Shown: piece by piece, positions 8,169 to 19,076 of the stretch
Layout of the letters: the number at the start of each line of letters is the position of its first letter
How positions within the stretch are numbered: position 1 is the first letter of the stretch
From: Ignavibacteriota bacterium
GTDB taxonomy: Bacteria > Bacteroidota > Ignavibacteria > Ignavibacteriales > Ignavibacteriaceae
Assembly: GCA_013285405.1 (NCBI GenBank)
Contig: CP053446.1
Location: forward strand, 248,001-312,000
Reading direction: 5' to 3'
DNA length: 64,000 nt
The notes under the pieces: generated by a model
What the model saw: only the letters and a program-made list of their open reading frames with translations
Database searches by the model: none
What the model was told of the DNA's origin: nothing
Position numbers and translations under genes: made by a program

Positions 8169-9110
8169 TTAATTATTATTGATGATGTTTCCGTTTTCGT
8201 CATATTTATAAAATCCTTCACCGGTCTTCTTTCCGAGTTTCCTTTCACGAACCAATTTACGCAGAATGGGGCAAGCACGATAACGTGCTTCACCAAGAGT
8301 TTTCCACAATGTTTCCATCCACGCAAGAACTTCATCCAAACCCATGCTATCAGCCATTTCAAGCGGACCCATCTGAAAATTATATCCAAGTTTCATTGCT
8401 GTATCAATGTCTTTGGCTGTTGCAACACCTTCCAGCAGAATATACATTGCTTCATTCAGCAAAGGAACAATTGCACGTGTAGTAACAAAACCGGGATATT
8501 CATAAACTTCTACAGGAGTTTTACCAATATTTGATATAAATGATTTTACCCGGGTTGTTGTGTCAATTGATGTATGCAAACATTTTACAACTTCAACAAC
8601 AGGAATTTTTGGCACAGGATTCAAAAAGTGCAACCCGATCATTTTATCTGGTCTGCTTGTTTTTTCTGATATCTTTGTTAAACTCAGAGTTGATGTATTA
8701 GAAACAAAAATACAATCATTCTTTGCCCTCTTGTCCAATTGAGTAAAGATTTCCACTTTAAGGTTGAAATCTTCATCAACAGCTTCAATGATAAGATCAC
8801 GATCGGAAATTTTATCGAATGAAGTATCCCAGATTATCCTGCTGAGGATTGCTTTCTTTTCAGATTTGGTCATTGCCCAGCGATTAATTTCGCGATCCAT
8901 AATATTTGAAAGTATCAGCTTTGATTGTTTTAATTGTTTCTCATTCTTTTCAATTAAAAGAACATCAAGACCAGCAGAAGAAATAGTTTGTGCGATTCCC
9001 TGTCCCATAACTCCTGCACCGATAATTGCTATATCTTTAATTGAATCCTGATCAACTGTTTTAGGTGAGGACTTTAATAGATCTTCTAATTTTAATTCTT
9101 TTACTGGCAT
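8169..9110 (-). CDS. 3-hydroxyacyl-CoA (3-hydroxybutyryl-CoA) dehydrogenase
   Basis: A 313-residue NAD-dependent enzyme that interconverts 3-hydroxyacyl-CoA and 3-ketoacyl-CoA. The Rossmann motif G-A-G-V-M-G is at 31-36 after a ~25-residue leader, SNTSTLS is near 137-143, the catalytic His is H161 in GLHFLNPV, and E173 follows in VVEVVK. The C-terminal helical domain contains GFVTTRAIVPLLNEAM and GPLEMADSMGLD and ends KTGEGFYKY. It is the single-function bacterial type, not the fused FadB type. It is first in the leftward group hbd-ackA-SDR-COG2509. A TAACTTTG on the minus strand (9216-9223) may be its -7 element, but the -33 match is poor. Confidence 0.92.
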   Translation of the reverse strand: MPVKELKLEDLLKSSPKTVDQDSIKDIAIIGAGVMGQGIAQTISSAGLDVLLIEKNEKQLKQSKLILSNIMDREINRWAMTKSEKKAILSRIIWDTSFDKISDRDLIIEAVDEDFNLKVEIFTQLDKRAKNDCIFVSNTSTLSLTKISEKTSRPDKMIGLHFLNPVPKIPVVEVVKCLHTSIDTTTRVKSFISNIGKTPVEVYEYPGFVTTRAIVPLLNEAMYILLEGVATAKDIDTAMKLGYNFQMGPLEMADSMGLDEVLAWMETLWKTLGEARYRACPILRKLVRERKLGKKTGEGFYKYDENGNIINNN

Positions 9111-9303
9111 TGGTTTGCCCCTTTCTTTCTGAGGATTAAAATGCGCGTTTTGCTTGTGGGATTGTCATCGCTTAGCGGTTTAGCAATCTTGAAAAAATAT
9201 TTCATTAATACACATCAAAGTTAAAGATAATAAAGATGTTTTAATAACAGCGAAATTAAATTCAGCGGTGATAAAGATGAAATTAATTACAGAAATGATT
9301 TTC

Positions 9304-9340
9304 GTCACAAAAAAAGGGATGCAATTAAATCGCATCCCTT
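9304..9340 (-). terminator. Rho-independent terminator of the large BNR-repeat gene
   Basis: AAGGGATGC (9314-9322) pairs with GCATCCCTT (9332-9340). Read on the minus strand, the stem is followed by an eight-base T run. It lies ~25 bases past the stop of the 927-residue secreted protein. Confidence 0.85.
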
Positions 9341-9365
9341 TGAATAATATTATTCAAGTCAGTTA

Positions 9366-12149
9366 TTATTTCAAATAAACAATTTTCTTCATTTCGTGGT
9401 GAGATTGGGAACCATCAAAACTGTTCACTTCAAATGAATAGTAATAAATTCCTGAAGAATTGTTTTGTGCATTCCATGTAACTTCATAGCTGCCGGCATC
9501 TTGAACCTTCGAAACCAATTCTTCAATCACTTCACCAAGTGCGTTATAAATACTAATTCTTACCTGGCTTTCTATAGGCAAGGAATATTTTATTGTTGTG
9601 AAAGGATTGAAAGGATTCGGATAATTCTGAGAAATATAAAAATCAGATGGAACGAAAGTGAGATTCACTGCAACCTGTTCTGAATATTCAAAAGTTCCGT
9701 TATAATCTACTTGTTTTAACCTGTAAATTACAGTTCCTTCATAAGGCAAATATGAAAAGTCATCAGCGTAGCTATAGTTTTGAATTTCAGTTGTAGTTCC
9801 TTTTCCTTCTATGAAACCAATTCTCACCCATTCCTGGTTTTTCAATTTCCTCTCAATTTCAAATCCCTGGTTATTTGTCTCTGTGGCAGTTGACCAATTC
9901 AGTGTGACAATATTTTCATCCGCTTTAGCAGTGAATGAAGTTAATTCAACTGGAATCTGAAAATCTATGAATGCTTCATAGACACCTCTGCCGTGAGTTC
10001 CTGCTCTCAGCATTTGATTGGAATGAGAATAATCAAGATGCATAATAACAGTATTTGGCAAATTGTTTGGAAGTTCAACCCAGGTAGTGCCATTATCTTG
10101 AGTCAGGAAAACTCCGATATCCGTTGCAACGAAATATGTATTCGGATTCATATTATCGTAAATATAAATAAATCCATCATTGACAGGTGAATCGGGTAAA
10201 TTTCCGCTGATGCTAAACCAAGTATTTCCCATATTTGTTGTTTTGTAAACCTTACCTGTTCCAAACCCTGAAAATGTAAGCAATGCAATATTTTCATCTG
10301 CCGGATGAATATTAACTGAAGTAATCGTTCTTGAAGGTAATCCACTGGTTTTATTAGTAAAAGTAACTCCACCATCGGTAGATAAAAATATACTTGAACC
10401 AGTAGTCGCATATAAAATTTGCGGATTAGTTTTACTTATTGCCATTTCGCGAACTGCGCTGCTTCCATTCACATTTCCTGAAACTGCATTCCAGCTTGCA
10501 CCATAATCTGTAGATCGATAAACACGCTGACGGGCAACGAAGAAATATGATGAGATAGTTGGATGTTTAATTATTGGAGCTACCCATGCAACATTCTCGC
10601 TCATACTTAATCCGGAGGTAGCGTCAACCCAGCTTGTTCCGCCATTGGTTGTCCGGAATAAACCGCCATTTTGAGTTTCACCGATAATGTTCTGATCATT
10701 TGCAACCATTGGATTAAAACAAACTTCTCCGCCATCACCACCATAAGCAGCCGCCCAGTTAAGTGAAGAATAAGTTTGCTGAGTTCCGTTATCCTGTGTT
10801 CCGCCCAAAATTCTGCTTGGACTAGTCGGACTGGCAGCTATCCTGTAAAATTGTGTTAAAGTTAAAGTCTGGTTGAGATTAGTAAAATTATTTCCGCTAT
10901 CTGTTGATCTCCATATACCTCCATCATTACAAGAAATTAACGTACTCGGATTTGTCGGATGGAAGAACAAATAATGCTGATCAACATGAACAGAACCACC
11001 TTGATATCCGTTTGTGATATTCGTAAAATTTGTTCCATCAGTTGTTCGCCAGATATCTATTGTACCGATAAATACAATGTTTGGATTAGCCGGATTAACT
11101 CTGCAATATAAATCATACCATGCCTGCCCTCCTTGATTTTGAAATGATGATGAGGTTGAAAGCTGAGTCCAATTAGCACCTGAATTGGTAGATTTATACA
11201 CGTTTACTGTATTGCTTCCATGAACTGATGCGTACATAAAAGCTGGTTGTGAAAGACACAGATCAAAATGTGCTCTTGTACCGGTTCCTAATCCGGTTCC
11301 AAATGCCGAGAATGATTGACCGCCATCCAGAGATCTTCTGAAACCAGTCCCTGATCCAACAGCAAAAGCGGTATCACCAGTAAAAGTGAAAACAACATCA
11401 TCACATCTTCCGCTTAGTAATAATGTCCAGTTCAGTCCGGAGTTAGTGCTTCGATATAAACCTGAGGTTCCAAGTGCGGCTAAAAGCTGAGTTGGGTTAT
11501 TTGGTCTGATTTTAATTCTTGAAAAATATGATGATGAAGGCAATCCGGCAGTAATGTGCTGCCATGTAGCTCCAGCATCCGTTGATTTTAACAATCCTCT
11601 TCCATAATACGAAGCACCACTGTATGTTGCTTCACCGGTACCAGCATAAATAATATTTGGATTACTCGGATCGATTGCAATTGAGCCCATTGACATCGAA
11701 GGCTGATCATCTGTTAACGGTAACCAATTAACACCATTGTCAGTAGATTTCCATACACCGCCATTTGCAGGACCAATATAAATCGTACTCGGATTCGTGG
11801 GATGAAAAGCACCGGTAACTACTCTCGAAGAAATATTACCGTAACTAAAGTAATAACCAGGTGTTGGACCAAGGCTTACCCAATTAATAGCCGGCATTTT
11901 GTCAGCATTTTCAATTCTCATTGCATCACGCTGATTCATTGCATTTGCGTAAGCATTTTCTGGTATAAAATTATTAGGATATGCTCTTTGCTCGAAAAAC
12001 CATCTCTGTCTGATAAAGGGTTTTCTTTGCTGAATGTATTCAGGTGCTTCAGAATAAACTGAATTTTCTACCAGAATATCAGTATAAGTCGTCTGTGCAA
12101 AGCTTCCTGATACAGCCAGTAAAAAAATTGAGTAAAAAAGTATTTTCAT
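9366..12149 (-). CDS. secreted BNR/sortilin-repeat protein with T9SS type A sorting domain
   Basis: A 927-residue extracellular protein. The signal peptide is MKILFYSIFLLAVSGSFAQ. Residues ~90-740 form a beta-propeller of many BNR/Asp-box-like repeats of the form ...S-T-D-x-G-x-x-W (STDNGVNW, STDAGATW, STNSGLNW, STDYGASW). A fibronectin-like module (VELTSFTAKADENIVTLNWSTATE, ~745-830) follows. The last ~75 residues are a sorting domain with NYPNPFNPFTTIKYSLP. The family is often annotated as glycosyl hydrolase or VPS10-like without proven activity; binding of glycans or proteins is plausible. The ribosome site is strong (AAGGAGG, 5 bases before the ATG). It stands alone, with its own terminator. 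Confidence 0.88.
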   Translation of the reverse strand: MKILFYSIFLLAVSGSFAQTTYTDILVENSVYSEAPEYIQQRKPFIRQRWFFEQRAYPNNFIPENAYANAMNQRDAMRIENADKMPAINWVSLGPTPGYYFSYGNISSRVVTGAFHPTNPSTIYIGPANGGVWKSTDNGVNWLPLTDDQPSMSMGSIAIDPSNPNIIYAGTGEATYSGASYYGRGLLKSTDAGATWQHITAGLPSSSYFSRIKIRPNNPTQLLAALGTSGLYRSTNSGLNWTLLLSGRCDDVVFTFTGDTAFAVGSGTGFRRSLDGGQSFSAFGTGLGTGTRAHFDLCLSQPAFMYASVHGSNTVNVYKSTNSGANWTQLSTSSSFQNQGGQAWYDLYCRVNPANPNIVFIGTIDIWRTTDGTNFTNITNGYQGGSVHVDQHYLFFHPTNPSTLISCNDGGIWRSTDSGNNFTNLNQTLTLTQFYRIAASPTSPSRILGGTQDNGTQQTYSSLNWAAAYGGDGGEVCFNPMVANDQNIIGETQNGGLFRTTNGGTSWVDATSGLSMSENVAWVAPIIKHPTISSYFFVARQRVYRSTDYGASWNAVSGNVNGSSAVREMAISKTNPQILYATTGSSIFLSTDGGVTFTNKTSGLPSRTITSVNIHPADENIALLTFSGFGTGKVYKTTNMGNTWFSISGNLPDSPVNDGFIYIYDNMNPNTYFVATDIGVFLTQDNGTTWVELPNNLPNTVIMHLDYSHSNQMLRAGTHGRGVYEAFIDFQIPVELTSFTAKADENIVTLNWSTATETNNQGFEIERKLKNQEWVRIGFIEGKGTTTEIQNYSYADDFSYLPYEGTVIYRLKQVDYNGTFEYSEQVAVNLTFVPSDFYISQNYPNPFNPFTTIKYSLPIESQVRISIYNALGEVIEELVSKVQDAGSYEVTWNAQNNSSGIYYYSFEVNSFDGSQSHHEMKKIVYLK

Positions 12150-12301
12150 TATTTCCTCCTTATTGTTTCTGGATAATTACTATTTTTTCAATAAATATTT
12201 TGAATAAATTTTCCGACATATTTTAATTTAACAATTTGGCTTTTATTTTTAGGCAAAAATAAACTTCCAAAAGCCATATATCAAACAAAAACGGTACCGA
12301 A

Positions 12302-14929
12302 CTGAAAACACCCGAAAAATTACTTTATGAGTTTTTTGGTTATGAAAGCTTTCGTAACAGTCAACTTGAAATAATTGATGCAGTAATAAAGTATGATAAC
12401 ATTCTGGCTGTGCTGCCAACAGGTGCGGGCAAATCCATTTGTTACCAAATCCCGGCACTAATTACTGAAAATTTTTCAATAGTTATTTCGCCATTAATTG
12501 CGCTGATGAAAGACCAGGTTGACGCTCTGAACAAAAGGAAAACGGTTGCTGCTTTTATCAATAGCACTATGAGTTATTCTGAAACTGAAAGCGTTTTAAC
12601 AAAAATCGCTCAGGGAAGTATAAAGCTTCTATACCTTGCCCCCGAAAAAATTGATAGTCTTCAATTCGCAGAGAGAATAAAAGGATTGAATCCGAAATTC
12701 CTATTTGTTGATGAAGCTCACTGCATAAGCGAATGGGGACATAATTTCAGACCTAGTTATTTGAGGATAATTGAATTCATCAATCACATCGGAATTAAAA
12801 AAGTATCTGCATTTACTGCAACAGCCACACCGGAAGTAAGAAACGATATTGTTTCTCAGCTTGGCTTTAAAGATGAAAAAGTGTTTGTTCGTGGTTTCGA
12901 ACGGGATAATCTGAACATCAAAGTAATCCAAACAAAGAAGAAAAAAGAAAAATGTTTAGAAATTTTAAAAGAGATTAAAGGTCCGGCAATAATCTATACA
13001 TCCTCCCGCAAAAAATCAGAGGAAATAGCTGAATACCTAAATGTTAAAGGAATACATTGCAACTTTTATCATGCCGGATTACCTTCACCTGAACGAAGAC
13101 GCGTACAAGAAGAGTTTATTAATGGTAATACGGAAATTATTTCTGCAACAAATGCATTCGGAATGGGTATTGATAAACCGGACATCAGACTTGTCATTCA
13201 TTACAACACACCGGGTTCGATTGAAAGTTATTACCAGGAAATTGGCAGAGCTGGTCGTGATGGTAAAGAATCGTTCTGCTGCCTGCTTCACCACGATTCT
13301 GATCTCACAATTCAAAATTATTTCATAAATATTTCACATCCCGGCAAAGAGGTAATTCAAAATATTTATAAAGCGATTTGTGATTACAACCGTATAGCTG
13401 TGGGAAGTCTTCCTGAGAAAGAATTAATTGTTGACAGAGAATATATATCAGAATATACAGGAAGCGATATAACATCCGGTCTTCTGCATACAGCAATAAA
13501 ATATCTTGAAAACTCAGGCTACATTCGAAGTATATCTGAGTATGATAAAAAGGATTCACTTGAACTTTTAGTGAGTTCTGACAGATTAAAAGAGTTTATT
13601 CATAAAACACCATATAATGAACTTGCAGAAGTTTCTGTCGCTTTAATCCGTGAGTACGGCAGCAGCCTTTTCAAATCACCAGTAAAGTTTTCTGCTTCTG
13701 TTCTTTCTCAAAAATTACTGATTCCTAAATCAATTTTTATTGAATCGCTTGACATACTTAATAACATGGGGATTATACTTTTTAATAAAGCAATTAAGGA
13801 GAATACTGTAATACTATCAACAGCACGGGTTAACAGCATTGATCTGAAACTAAACTATAAATTAATTAATGAAAGTTACCTCAACTCTCAGAAGAGGCTG
13901 GATAAAATGGTCGAGTTTGTTTTTACGAATGAGTGCCGGTTTAAAAATATTTTGAATTATTTTGGCGAAAATGTTCCCGATTACCGTTGTGGAAAATGTG
14001 ATAATTGCACATCAACAGGTAATTTGCGGGAATCATCTAAATCATATCTCACTGAAATTATAATTGATACACTTGAAGAAGCACGCGAGCCTGTTCCTGA
14101 AAATTTTTTAATCAATCTTTTGCGTGGTGAAAAGGTTAAAGAAAGTGTTATTCTTTTTAAACATTTCGGATCTTGTAAGAACTTTTCTATTTCTGATATT
14201 AAAAGTGTCATAGCTTACCAGGTATCTAAAGAAAATATAATAAAGACTTTCGGCGGGAAAAATTTTTTGAGTCTGCCAAAGCAGAAAGCCCAATCAATCA
14301 ACGGAAGCAGTGATTCAAAATCAGATATAAATCAGGACGGAGATTTATATCTTTTTAATCTTCTGAAAGAAGTAAGAAAAAGAACAGCCGATAAATTTAT
14401 GCAATCAGGTTATTTAATTTGCCCTGATAAAATATTACGCGAAGTAGCAAGATTAAAACCAAGAAATAAAGCGGAGATTTTAACTATAAATGGTTTTAAC
14501 AGCCGGATGTTCAATAAGCTTGGAAATGATTTCCTCGAAGCGATAAATTCTTACAAGCCTGATATTTTGTATAAATCTGAAACCGGAATTTCAAAAGAGC
14601 TTCCTCAGAATATCATCGAAACAAAAAAACTTCTCACAAAAAAATATACATTGAAGGAAATTGCAGAAACAAGAAAACTTTCTGAGGCGGTTATTTCAAT
14701 GCAGATTGAAACAATTATAGAATATGAACCTGATACTGATATTTCTTCAGTAATAAAAGATGATACATTTCAAAAGATAAAAACAGAATGTGCGGAAGGA
14801 TTTGATAATTTAAAAGATTTAAAGGAAAGATTACCAGCAAATATTTCTTATCCGGAAATCAGAATTGCAGTTGCAAAACTCAGGGTTGTTTCTCAGCTTC
14901 CTTCTTCAATTGCTCAACATAAACAGTAG
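12302..14929 (+). CDS. recQ: RecQ-family ATP-dependent DNA helicase (start codon unclear)
   Basis: A superfamily 2 helicase that unwinds DNA 3'-5' in recombination and fork repair. From the N-terminus: the RecQ motif 0 region FFGYESFRNSQLEIIDAV, Walker A LPTGAGKS, DEAH in FVDEAHCISEWGHNFRPSY, the helicase C-terminal QEIGRAGRDGKESF, the RQC zinc cluster (C-x16-C-G-K-C-D-N-C), an HRDC domain and a final helix-turn-helix-like region. The first ATG/GTG/TTG in frame is the GTG at 12410, but that would remove motif 0. The frame is open from 12263, and homology begins at about 12302, where a CTG codon gives M-K-T-P-E-K. The start is therefore uncertain. The 3' end overlaps the converging lipoprotein gene by 50 bp. 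Confidence 0.9.
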   Translation: MKTPEKLLYEFFGYESFRNSQLEIIDAVIKYDNILAVLPTGAGKSICYQIPALITENFSIVISPLIALMKDQVDALNKRKTVAAFINSTMSYSETESVLTKIAQGSIKLLYLAPEKIDSLQFAERIKGLNPKFLFVDEAHCISEWGHNFRPSYLRIIEFINHIGIKKVSAFTATATPEVRNDIVSQLGFKDEKVFVRGFERDNLNIKVIQTKKKKEKCLEILKEIKGPAIIYTSSRKKSEEIAEYLNVKGIHCNFYHAGLPSPERRRVQEEFINGNTEIISATNAFGMGIDKPDIRLVIHYNTPGSIESYYQEIGRAGRDGKESFCCLLHHDSDLTIQNYFINISHPGKEVIQNIYKAICDYNRIAVGSLPEKELIVDREYISEYTGSDITSGLLHTAIKYLENSGYIRSISEYDKKDSLELLVSSDRLKEFIHKTPYNELAEVSVALIREYGSSLFKSPVKFSASVLSQKLLIPKSIFIESLDILNNMGIILFNKAIKENTVILSTARVNSIDLKLNYKLINESYLNSQKRLDKMVEFVFTNECRFKNILNYFGENVPDYRCGKCDNCTSTGNLRESSKSYLTEIIIDTLEEAREPVPENFLINLLRGEKVKESVILFKHFGSCKNFSISDIKSVIAYQVSKENIIKTFGGKNFLSLPKQKAQSINGSSDSKSDINQDGDLYLFNLLKEVRKRTADKFMQSGYLICPDKILREVARLKPRNKAEILTINGFNSRMFNKLGNDFLEAINSYKPDILYKSETGISKELPQNIIETKKLLTKKYTLKEIAETRKLSEAVISMQIETIIEYEPDTDISSVIKDDTFQKIKTECAEGFDNLKDLKERLPANISYPEIRIAVAKLRVVSQLPSSIAQHKQ

Positions 14930-15239
14930 CAGTATCAAAAAAAGCAATCCACTTTTCCGGTTGTGAGTTGTAGTAACTTATCATTTCATCATATTGATTT
15001 TCTGAAATATTATGTCGTGATAAAACTATTGCTCTGACGGAATCAATCGAATAGTTATTTACAGTAGTAGTATCCTGTACAATTAATAAATCGACATAAA
15101 TTTTGAGAAATGTTTTTTCAGGGATAGGAGGGCCTTTATCGCACGCAAACATGAAAAAAAACAGAAAGATTAAAAATGAATATGACTTTTGGTCCCGAAT
15201 CAGGTTCGGAACAGTCTTTTGACTTTTAACTTTTGACAT
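14880..15239 (-). CDS. DUF4296-family small lipoprotein
   Basis: A 119-residue protein. After a basic N-terminal stretch comes a hydrophobic signal (SYSFLIFLFFFMFA) and a lipobox cysteine in FACDKG, so the mature protein should be a periplasmic lipoprotein. The mature part matches the Bacteroidota DUF4296 pattern: a helical ...VDLLIVQDTT..., then LSRHNISENQYDEMISYYNSQPEKW. Function is unknown. The first ~19 residues (SKVKSQKTVPNLIRDQ) are encoded by repeat-like DNA, so the native start may have been replaced. It begins 9 bp after the rhomboid protease stop and its last 50 bp overlap recQ antisense. Confidence 0.7.
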   Translation of the reverse strand: MSKVKSQKTVPNLIRDQKSYSFLIFLFFFMFACDKGPPIPEKTFLKIYVDLLIVQDTTTVNNYSIDSVRAIVLSRHNISENQYDEMISYYNSQPEKWIAFFDTATVYVEQLKKEAEKQP

Positions 15240-15248
15240 TTGACTTTG

Positions 15249-16190
15249 TTAATTCATCTTCTTGCTGGCTTCAAAAAGAATTCGCTTTTCCCTTTCCGTA
15301 AGATTTTGATAACCTGATTGACTTATTTTGTCAAGGATAGCATCAATTTCTGCCTGAGAAATTTCATCAGTATCTTTTTTATGATTAATGTCATAGTACT
15401 TCGCTTCTTCAATGTCATCTTTTTTTCTTTTAAATTTGTCCGATAAACCGCTGAACGGATTCTGAAACTGATTGTTTGATCTGTATCCAGTGGAAATATT
15501 TAACATCCGTTTTAACGGTACATCAATGTGTTTATCAAATAAAATAAATAAAAATCCGGCTAATGCACCACCAAGATGTGCAAGATGAGCAACCGTATCC
15601 TGAGCACTATCAACTGCCAGAATTTCAAACACAATCAGAAATCCAATCAGATATTTTGCTTTAACAGGAATAAAGAACCAGAGAAAAATATATCTATCGG
15701 GAAACATTAAAGCAAAAGCAATCATTACCCCGAAAATTGCCCCGGATGCTCCGATTGTAGGTGCAGGAATTGAAAACAGTGGCGCAATAAATAATTGAGC
15801 TAACCCTGCTGCTATTCCACAAACAAGGTAATAAGTTAGAAATTTTTTTGAACCTAAAATATTTTCAATCTCCATTCCGAACATCCACAGCATAAACATA
15901 TTGAAGAAAATATGCCAAAACCCACCGTGCATAAACTGATAAGTAATTAACTGCCAGGGATAAAAATGCCAGATAATTGGTTCACCACCTATTGAGCCGG
16001 CAACAAATCCATTCACAGGTATTAAACCAAAGTATTGGGTGATCATATCAGAAAGCTTAAATCCTGGCCCAACAAGAAAGCTCTCTCCAAGTATCTGTAT
16101 AAAAAATACAATTACATTGATGATTAAAAGAGTTTTTATCACAGGAGGAAAAACACTGAATCCTCCAAATGGTTTATAATAATTGTTCAT
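15249..16190 (-). CDS. rhomboid-family intramembrane serine protease
   Basis: A 313-residue membrane protein with six to seven predicted membrane segments. Rhomboid residues are present: H93 and N97 in WHIFFNMFML, the catalytic serine S149 in I-G-A-S-G-A, and the catalytic His at about 205 in AHLAHLGGALAGF. It cuts other membrane proteins within their transmembrane helix. The C-terminal ~80 residues are soluble and charged and end in a small helical motif (QAEIDAILDKISQSGYQNLT) common at the end of Bacteroidota rhomboids. It precedes the DUF4296 lipoprotein by 9 bp, likely in one transcript. Confidence 0.93.
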   Translation of the reverse strand: MNNYYKPFGGFSVFPPVIKTLLIINVIVFFIQILGESFLVGPGFKLSDMITQYFGLIPVNGFVAGSIGGEPIIWHFYPWQLITYQFMHGGFWHIFFNMFMLWMFGMEIENILGSKKFLTYYLVCGIAAGLAQLFIAPLFSIPAPTIGASGAIFGVMIAFALMFPDRYIFLWFFIPVKAKYLIGFLIVFEILAVDSAQDTVAHLAHLGGALAGFLFILFDKHIDVPLKRMLNISTGYRSNNQFQNPFSGLSDKFKRKKDDIEEAKYYDINHKKDTDEISQAEIDAILDKISQSGYQNLTEREKRILFEASKKMN

Positions 16191-16240
16191 TCATTAACGA
16201 AATTAATAATTTAAAATATAAACTTGTCTGCATCCAATTA

Positions 16241-16316
16241 GCCATTCATTCATTCATCCATTCATACGCCCATGCATTCATACAATCATTTCACCCATTG
16301 TTTGCATGAATGAATT
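16241..16316. repeat. CATT-rich degenerate tandem repeat
   Basis: The space between pgk and the rhomboid gene carries repeated CATT and CATTCAT units (16241-16289), followed by a reversed copy GCATGAATGAAT (16304-16315) that can pair with the first ATTCATTCAT block. It resembles a slippage-prone simple repeat and has no coding potential. Confidence 0.6.
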
Positions 16317-16352
16317 ATGGTTGCAAGTTAATAACAATATATTGTATTCTGT

Positions 16353-17552
16353 TTATTGAGCATCTTTTAACGCTGCAACACCGGGAAGAATTTTTCCTTC
16401 AAGAAATTCTAACGATGCACCACCACCGGTTGAAACATGAGAAACTTTTTTCTCAAGTCCGGCATCGCTAATTGCCGAAGCAGAATCACCACCACCAATT
16501 ACTGTTATCGCACCACTTTCAGTTACATTTGCCAGAGTTTGTGCAATTGCAAATGTTCCTTTTGCAAAATTTGGCATTTCAAAAACGCCCATTGGACCAT
16601 TCCAGACTATAGTTTTTGATTTCATCAGTTCATCTGAAAACAATTTAATTGACTTTGGTCCTATATCCAAACCCATTTTTTCTGAAGGGATATTATCAAC
16701 GTCAACAACAGTTCCCGGAGAATCATTTTTGAATTCATTTGCGACTACTATATCAACCGGAAGTAAAAATTTAATTTTTGATGATTTTACTTTTTCAAGA
16801 AGTTCTTTTGCCAGATCAAGTTTCTCCACTTCAAGCAGTGATTTACCGATCTCTTTTCCCTGAGCTTTAAAGAATGTGAAAGCCATTCCACCACCAACAA
16901 TTAATGTATCAACTTTATCAAGAAGATTATTTATCACATCAATCTTACCTGAAATTTTTGCACCGCCGAGAATTGCACAGTATGGTCTTTTAGGATTCGC
17001 GAGTGCACTTCCTAAATAATCCAACTCTTTCTGCATAAGATAACCTGCAACACAGGTTGTAATATATTTTGTAATTCCCTCCGTTGAAGCATGTGCTCTG
17101 TGTGCACTTCCGAACGCATCGTTTATGTAAACATCACCAAGATTTGCCAACTGCTTTGCAAACTCAGGATCGTTTTTTTCTTCCTGTTTGTGAAAACGTA
17201 GATTTTCAAGTAACACAACATCACCGGGTTTCATCTCTTTTACGAGATTTTCTGTCTCTGCACCAATGCAATCAGGAGCTAGTTTGACATCTTTACCAAG
17301 TAATTTACTTAATCGTTCTGCTGCTGGTTTTAAGCTGAACTCTGTTTTGCGTTCTCCTTTTGGTCTTCCCAAGTGACTCATAAGAATCGCTTTGCCATCG
17401 GATTCAATTATTTTTTTAATTGTTGGAAGTGATTCAACTATCCGAATGTCGTTTGTTACATTTAATTTTTCATCAAGAGGAACATTAAAGTCAACTCTGA
17501 CAAGAACTCTTTTATTTTTCAAATCTACTTTATCTATTGAAAGTTTATTCAT
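16353..17552 (-). CDS. pgk: phosphoglycerate kinase
   Basis: A 399-residue glycolytic kinase that transfers phosphate from 1,3-bisphosphoglycerate to ADP. Signatures include [14 protein letters not shown] near the N-terminus, [27 protein letters not shown], the hinge and nucleotide-site [21 protein letters not shown] and the C-terminal GGGDSASAI...[19 protein letters not shown]. The length is standard. It lies 102 bp after gap on the same strand, the usual lower-glycolysis pair, with a palindromic element between them that could uncouple the two transcripts. Confidence 0.97.
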   Translation of the reverse strand: MNKLSIDKVDLKNKRVLVRVDFNVPLDEKLNVTNDIRIVESLPTIKKIIESDGKAILMSHLGRPKGERKTEFSLKPAAERLSKLLGKDVKLAPDCIGAETENLVKEMKPGDVVLLENLRFHKQEEKNDPEFAKQLANLGDVYINDAFGSAHRAHASTEGITKYITTCVAGYLMQKELDYLGSALANPKRPYCAILGGAKISGKIDVINNLLDKVDTLIVGGGMAFTFFKAQGKEIGKSLLEVEKLDLAKELLEKVKSSKIKFLLPVDIVVANEFKNDSPGTVVDVDNIPSEKMGLDIGPKSIKLFSDELMKSKTIVWNGPMGVFEMPNFAKGTFAIAQTLANVTESGAITVIGGGDSASAISDAGLEKKVSHVSTGGGASLEFLEGKILPGVAALKDAQ

Positions 17553-17600
17553 TTTAATGCTGCGAGTTTAATCCAAAAATATTTTATTAAGTAAAGACAG

Positions 17601-17644
17601 ATTCCGGACAACCTGCCTGCCGGACAGGCAGGGCCAGAATGACA
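17601..17644. repeat. palindromic element between gap and pgk
   Basis: CCTGCCTG (17612-17619) pairs with CAGGCAGG (17625-17632), within outer arms ATTCCGG...CCAGAAT. It is the same type as the units at 38637, 44707 and 53774. It may act as a mild terminator or mRNA-stabilising hairpin between the two glycolytic genes; that role is inference. Confidence 0.75.
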
Positions 17645-17654
17645 TCCTTCTCAT

Positions 17655-18787
<1,133 letters not shown>

Positions 18788-19076
18788 TTATAAATATGGT
18801 ATAATGTGATATATCACAGGATTTATTATGTATTTAGCAACAGGGAACTCATCCCCGAAACAAGTTCGGGGCAGGCACTAATCCTTCGCTTAAAAAGAGA
18901 AGCCCTTATTGTAGTTCATATCATTTTATGAAAATAGTTAACCGAATTATATGATACTAGGATTTAGCTAATATAATTCCATCTCTAGTAAGGGAAGTAT
19001 ATGAGTGAGTTTGTTTCACTTTATTTATATTTGCAGAAAATTATTCTACTAAAACCAACTAAGCAAGAGGCAAAAA
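18788..19076. other. intergenic region between gap and ferritin
   Basis: No gene is supported here. It contains a hairpin of the interspersed type, CCCCGAA (18853-18859) with TTCGGGG (18865-18871). TATATTTG at 19026-19033 fits a -7 element for the ferritin gene, but no TTG lies at the expected distance. The rest is AT-rich. Confidence 0.6.

Noticed and set aside
16241..16316. CRISPR-like array
   Set aside because: Units are 4-8 bases, irregular and without spacers; a simple repeat.
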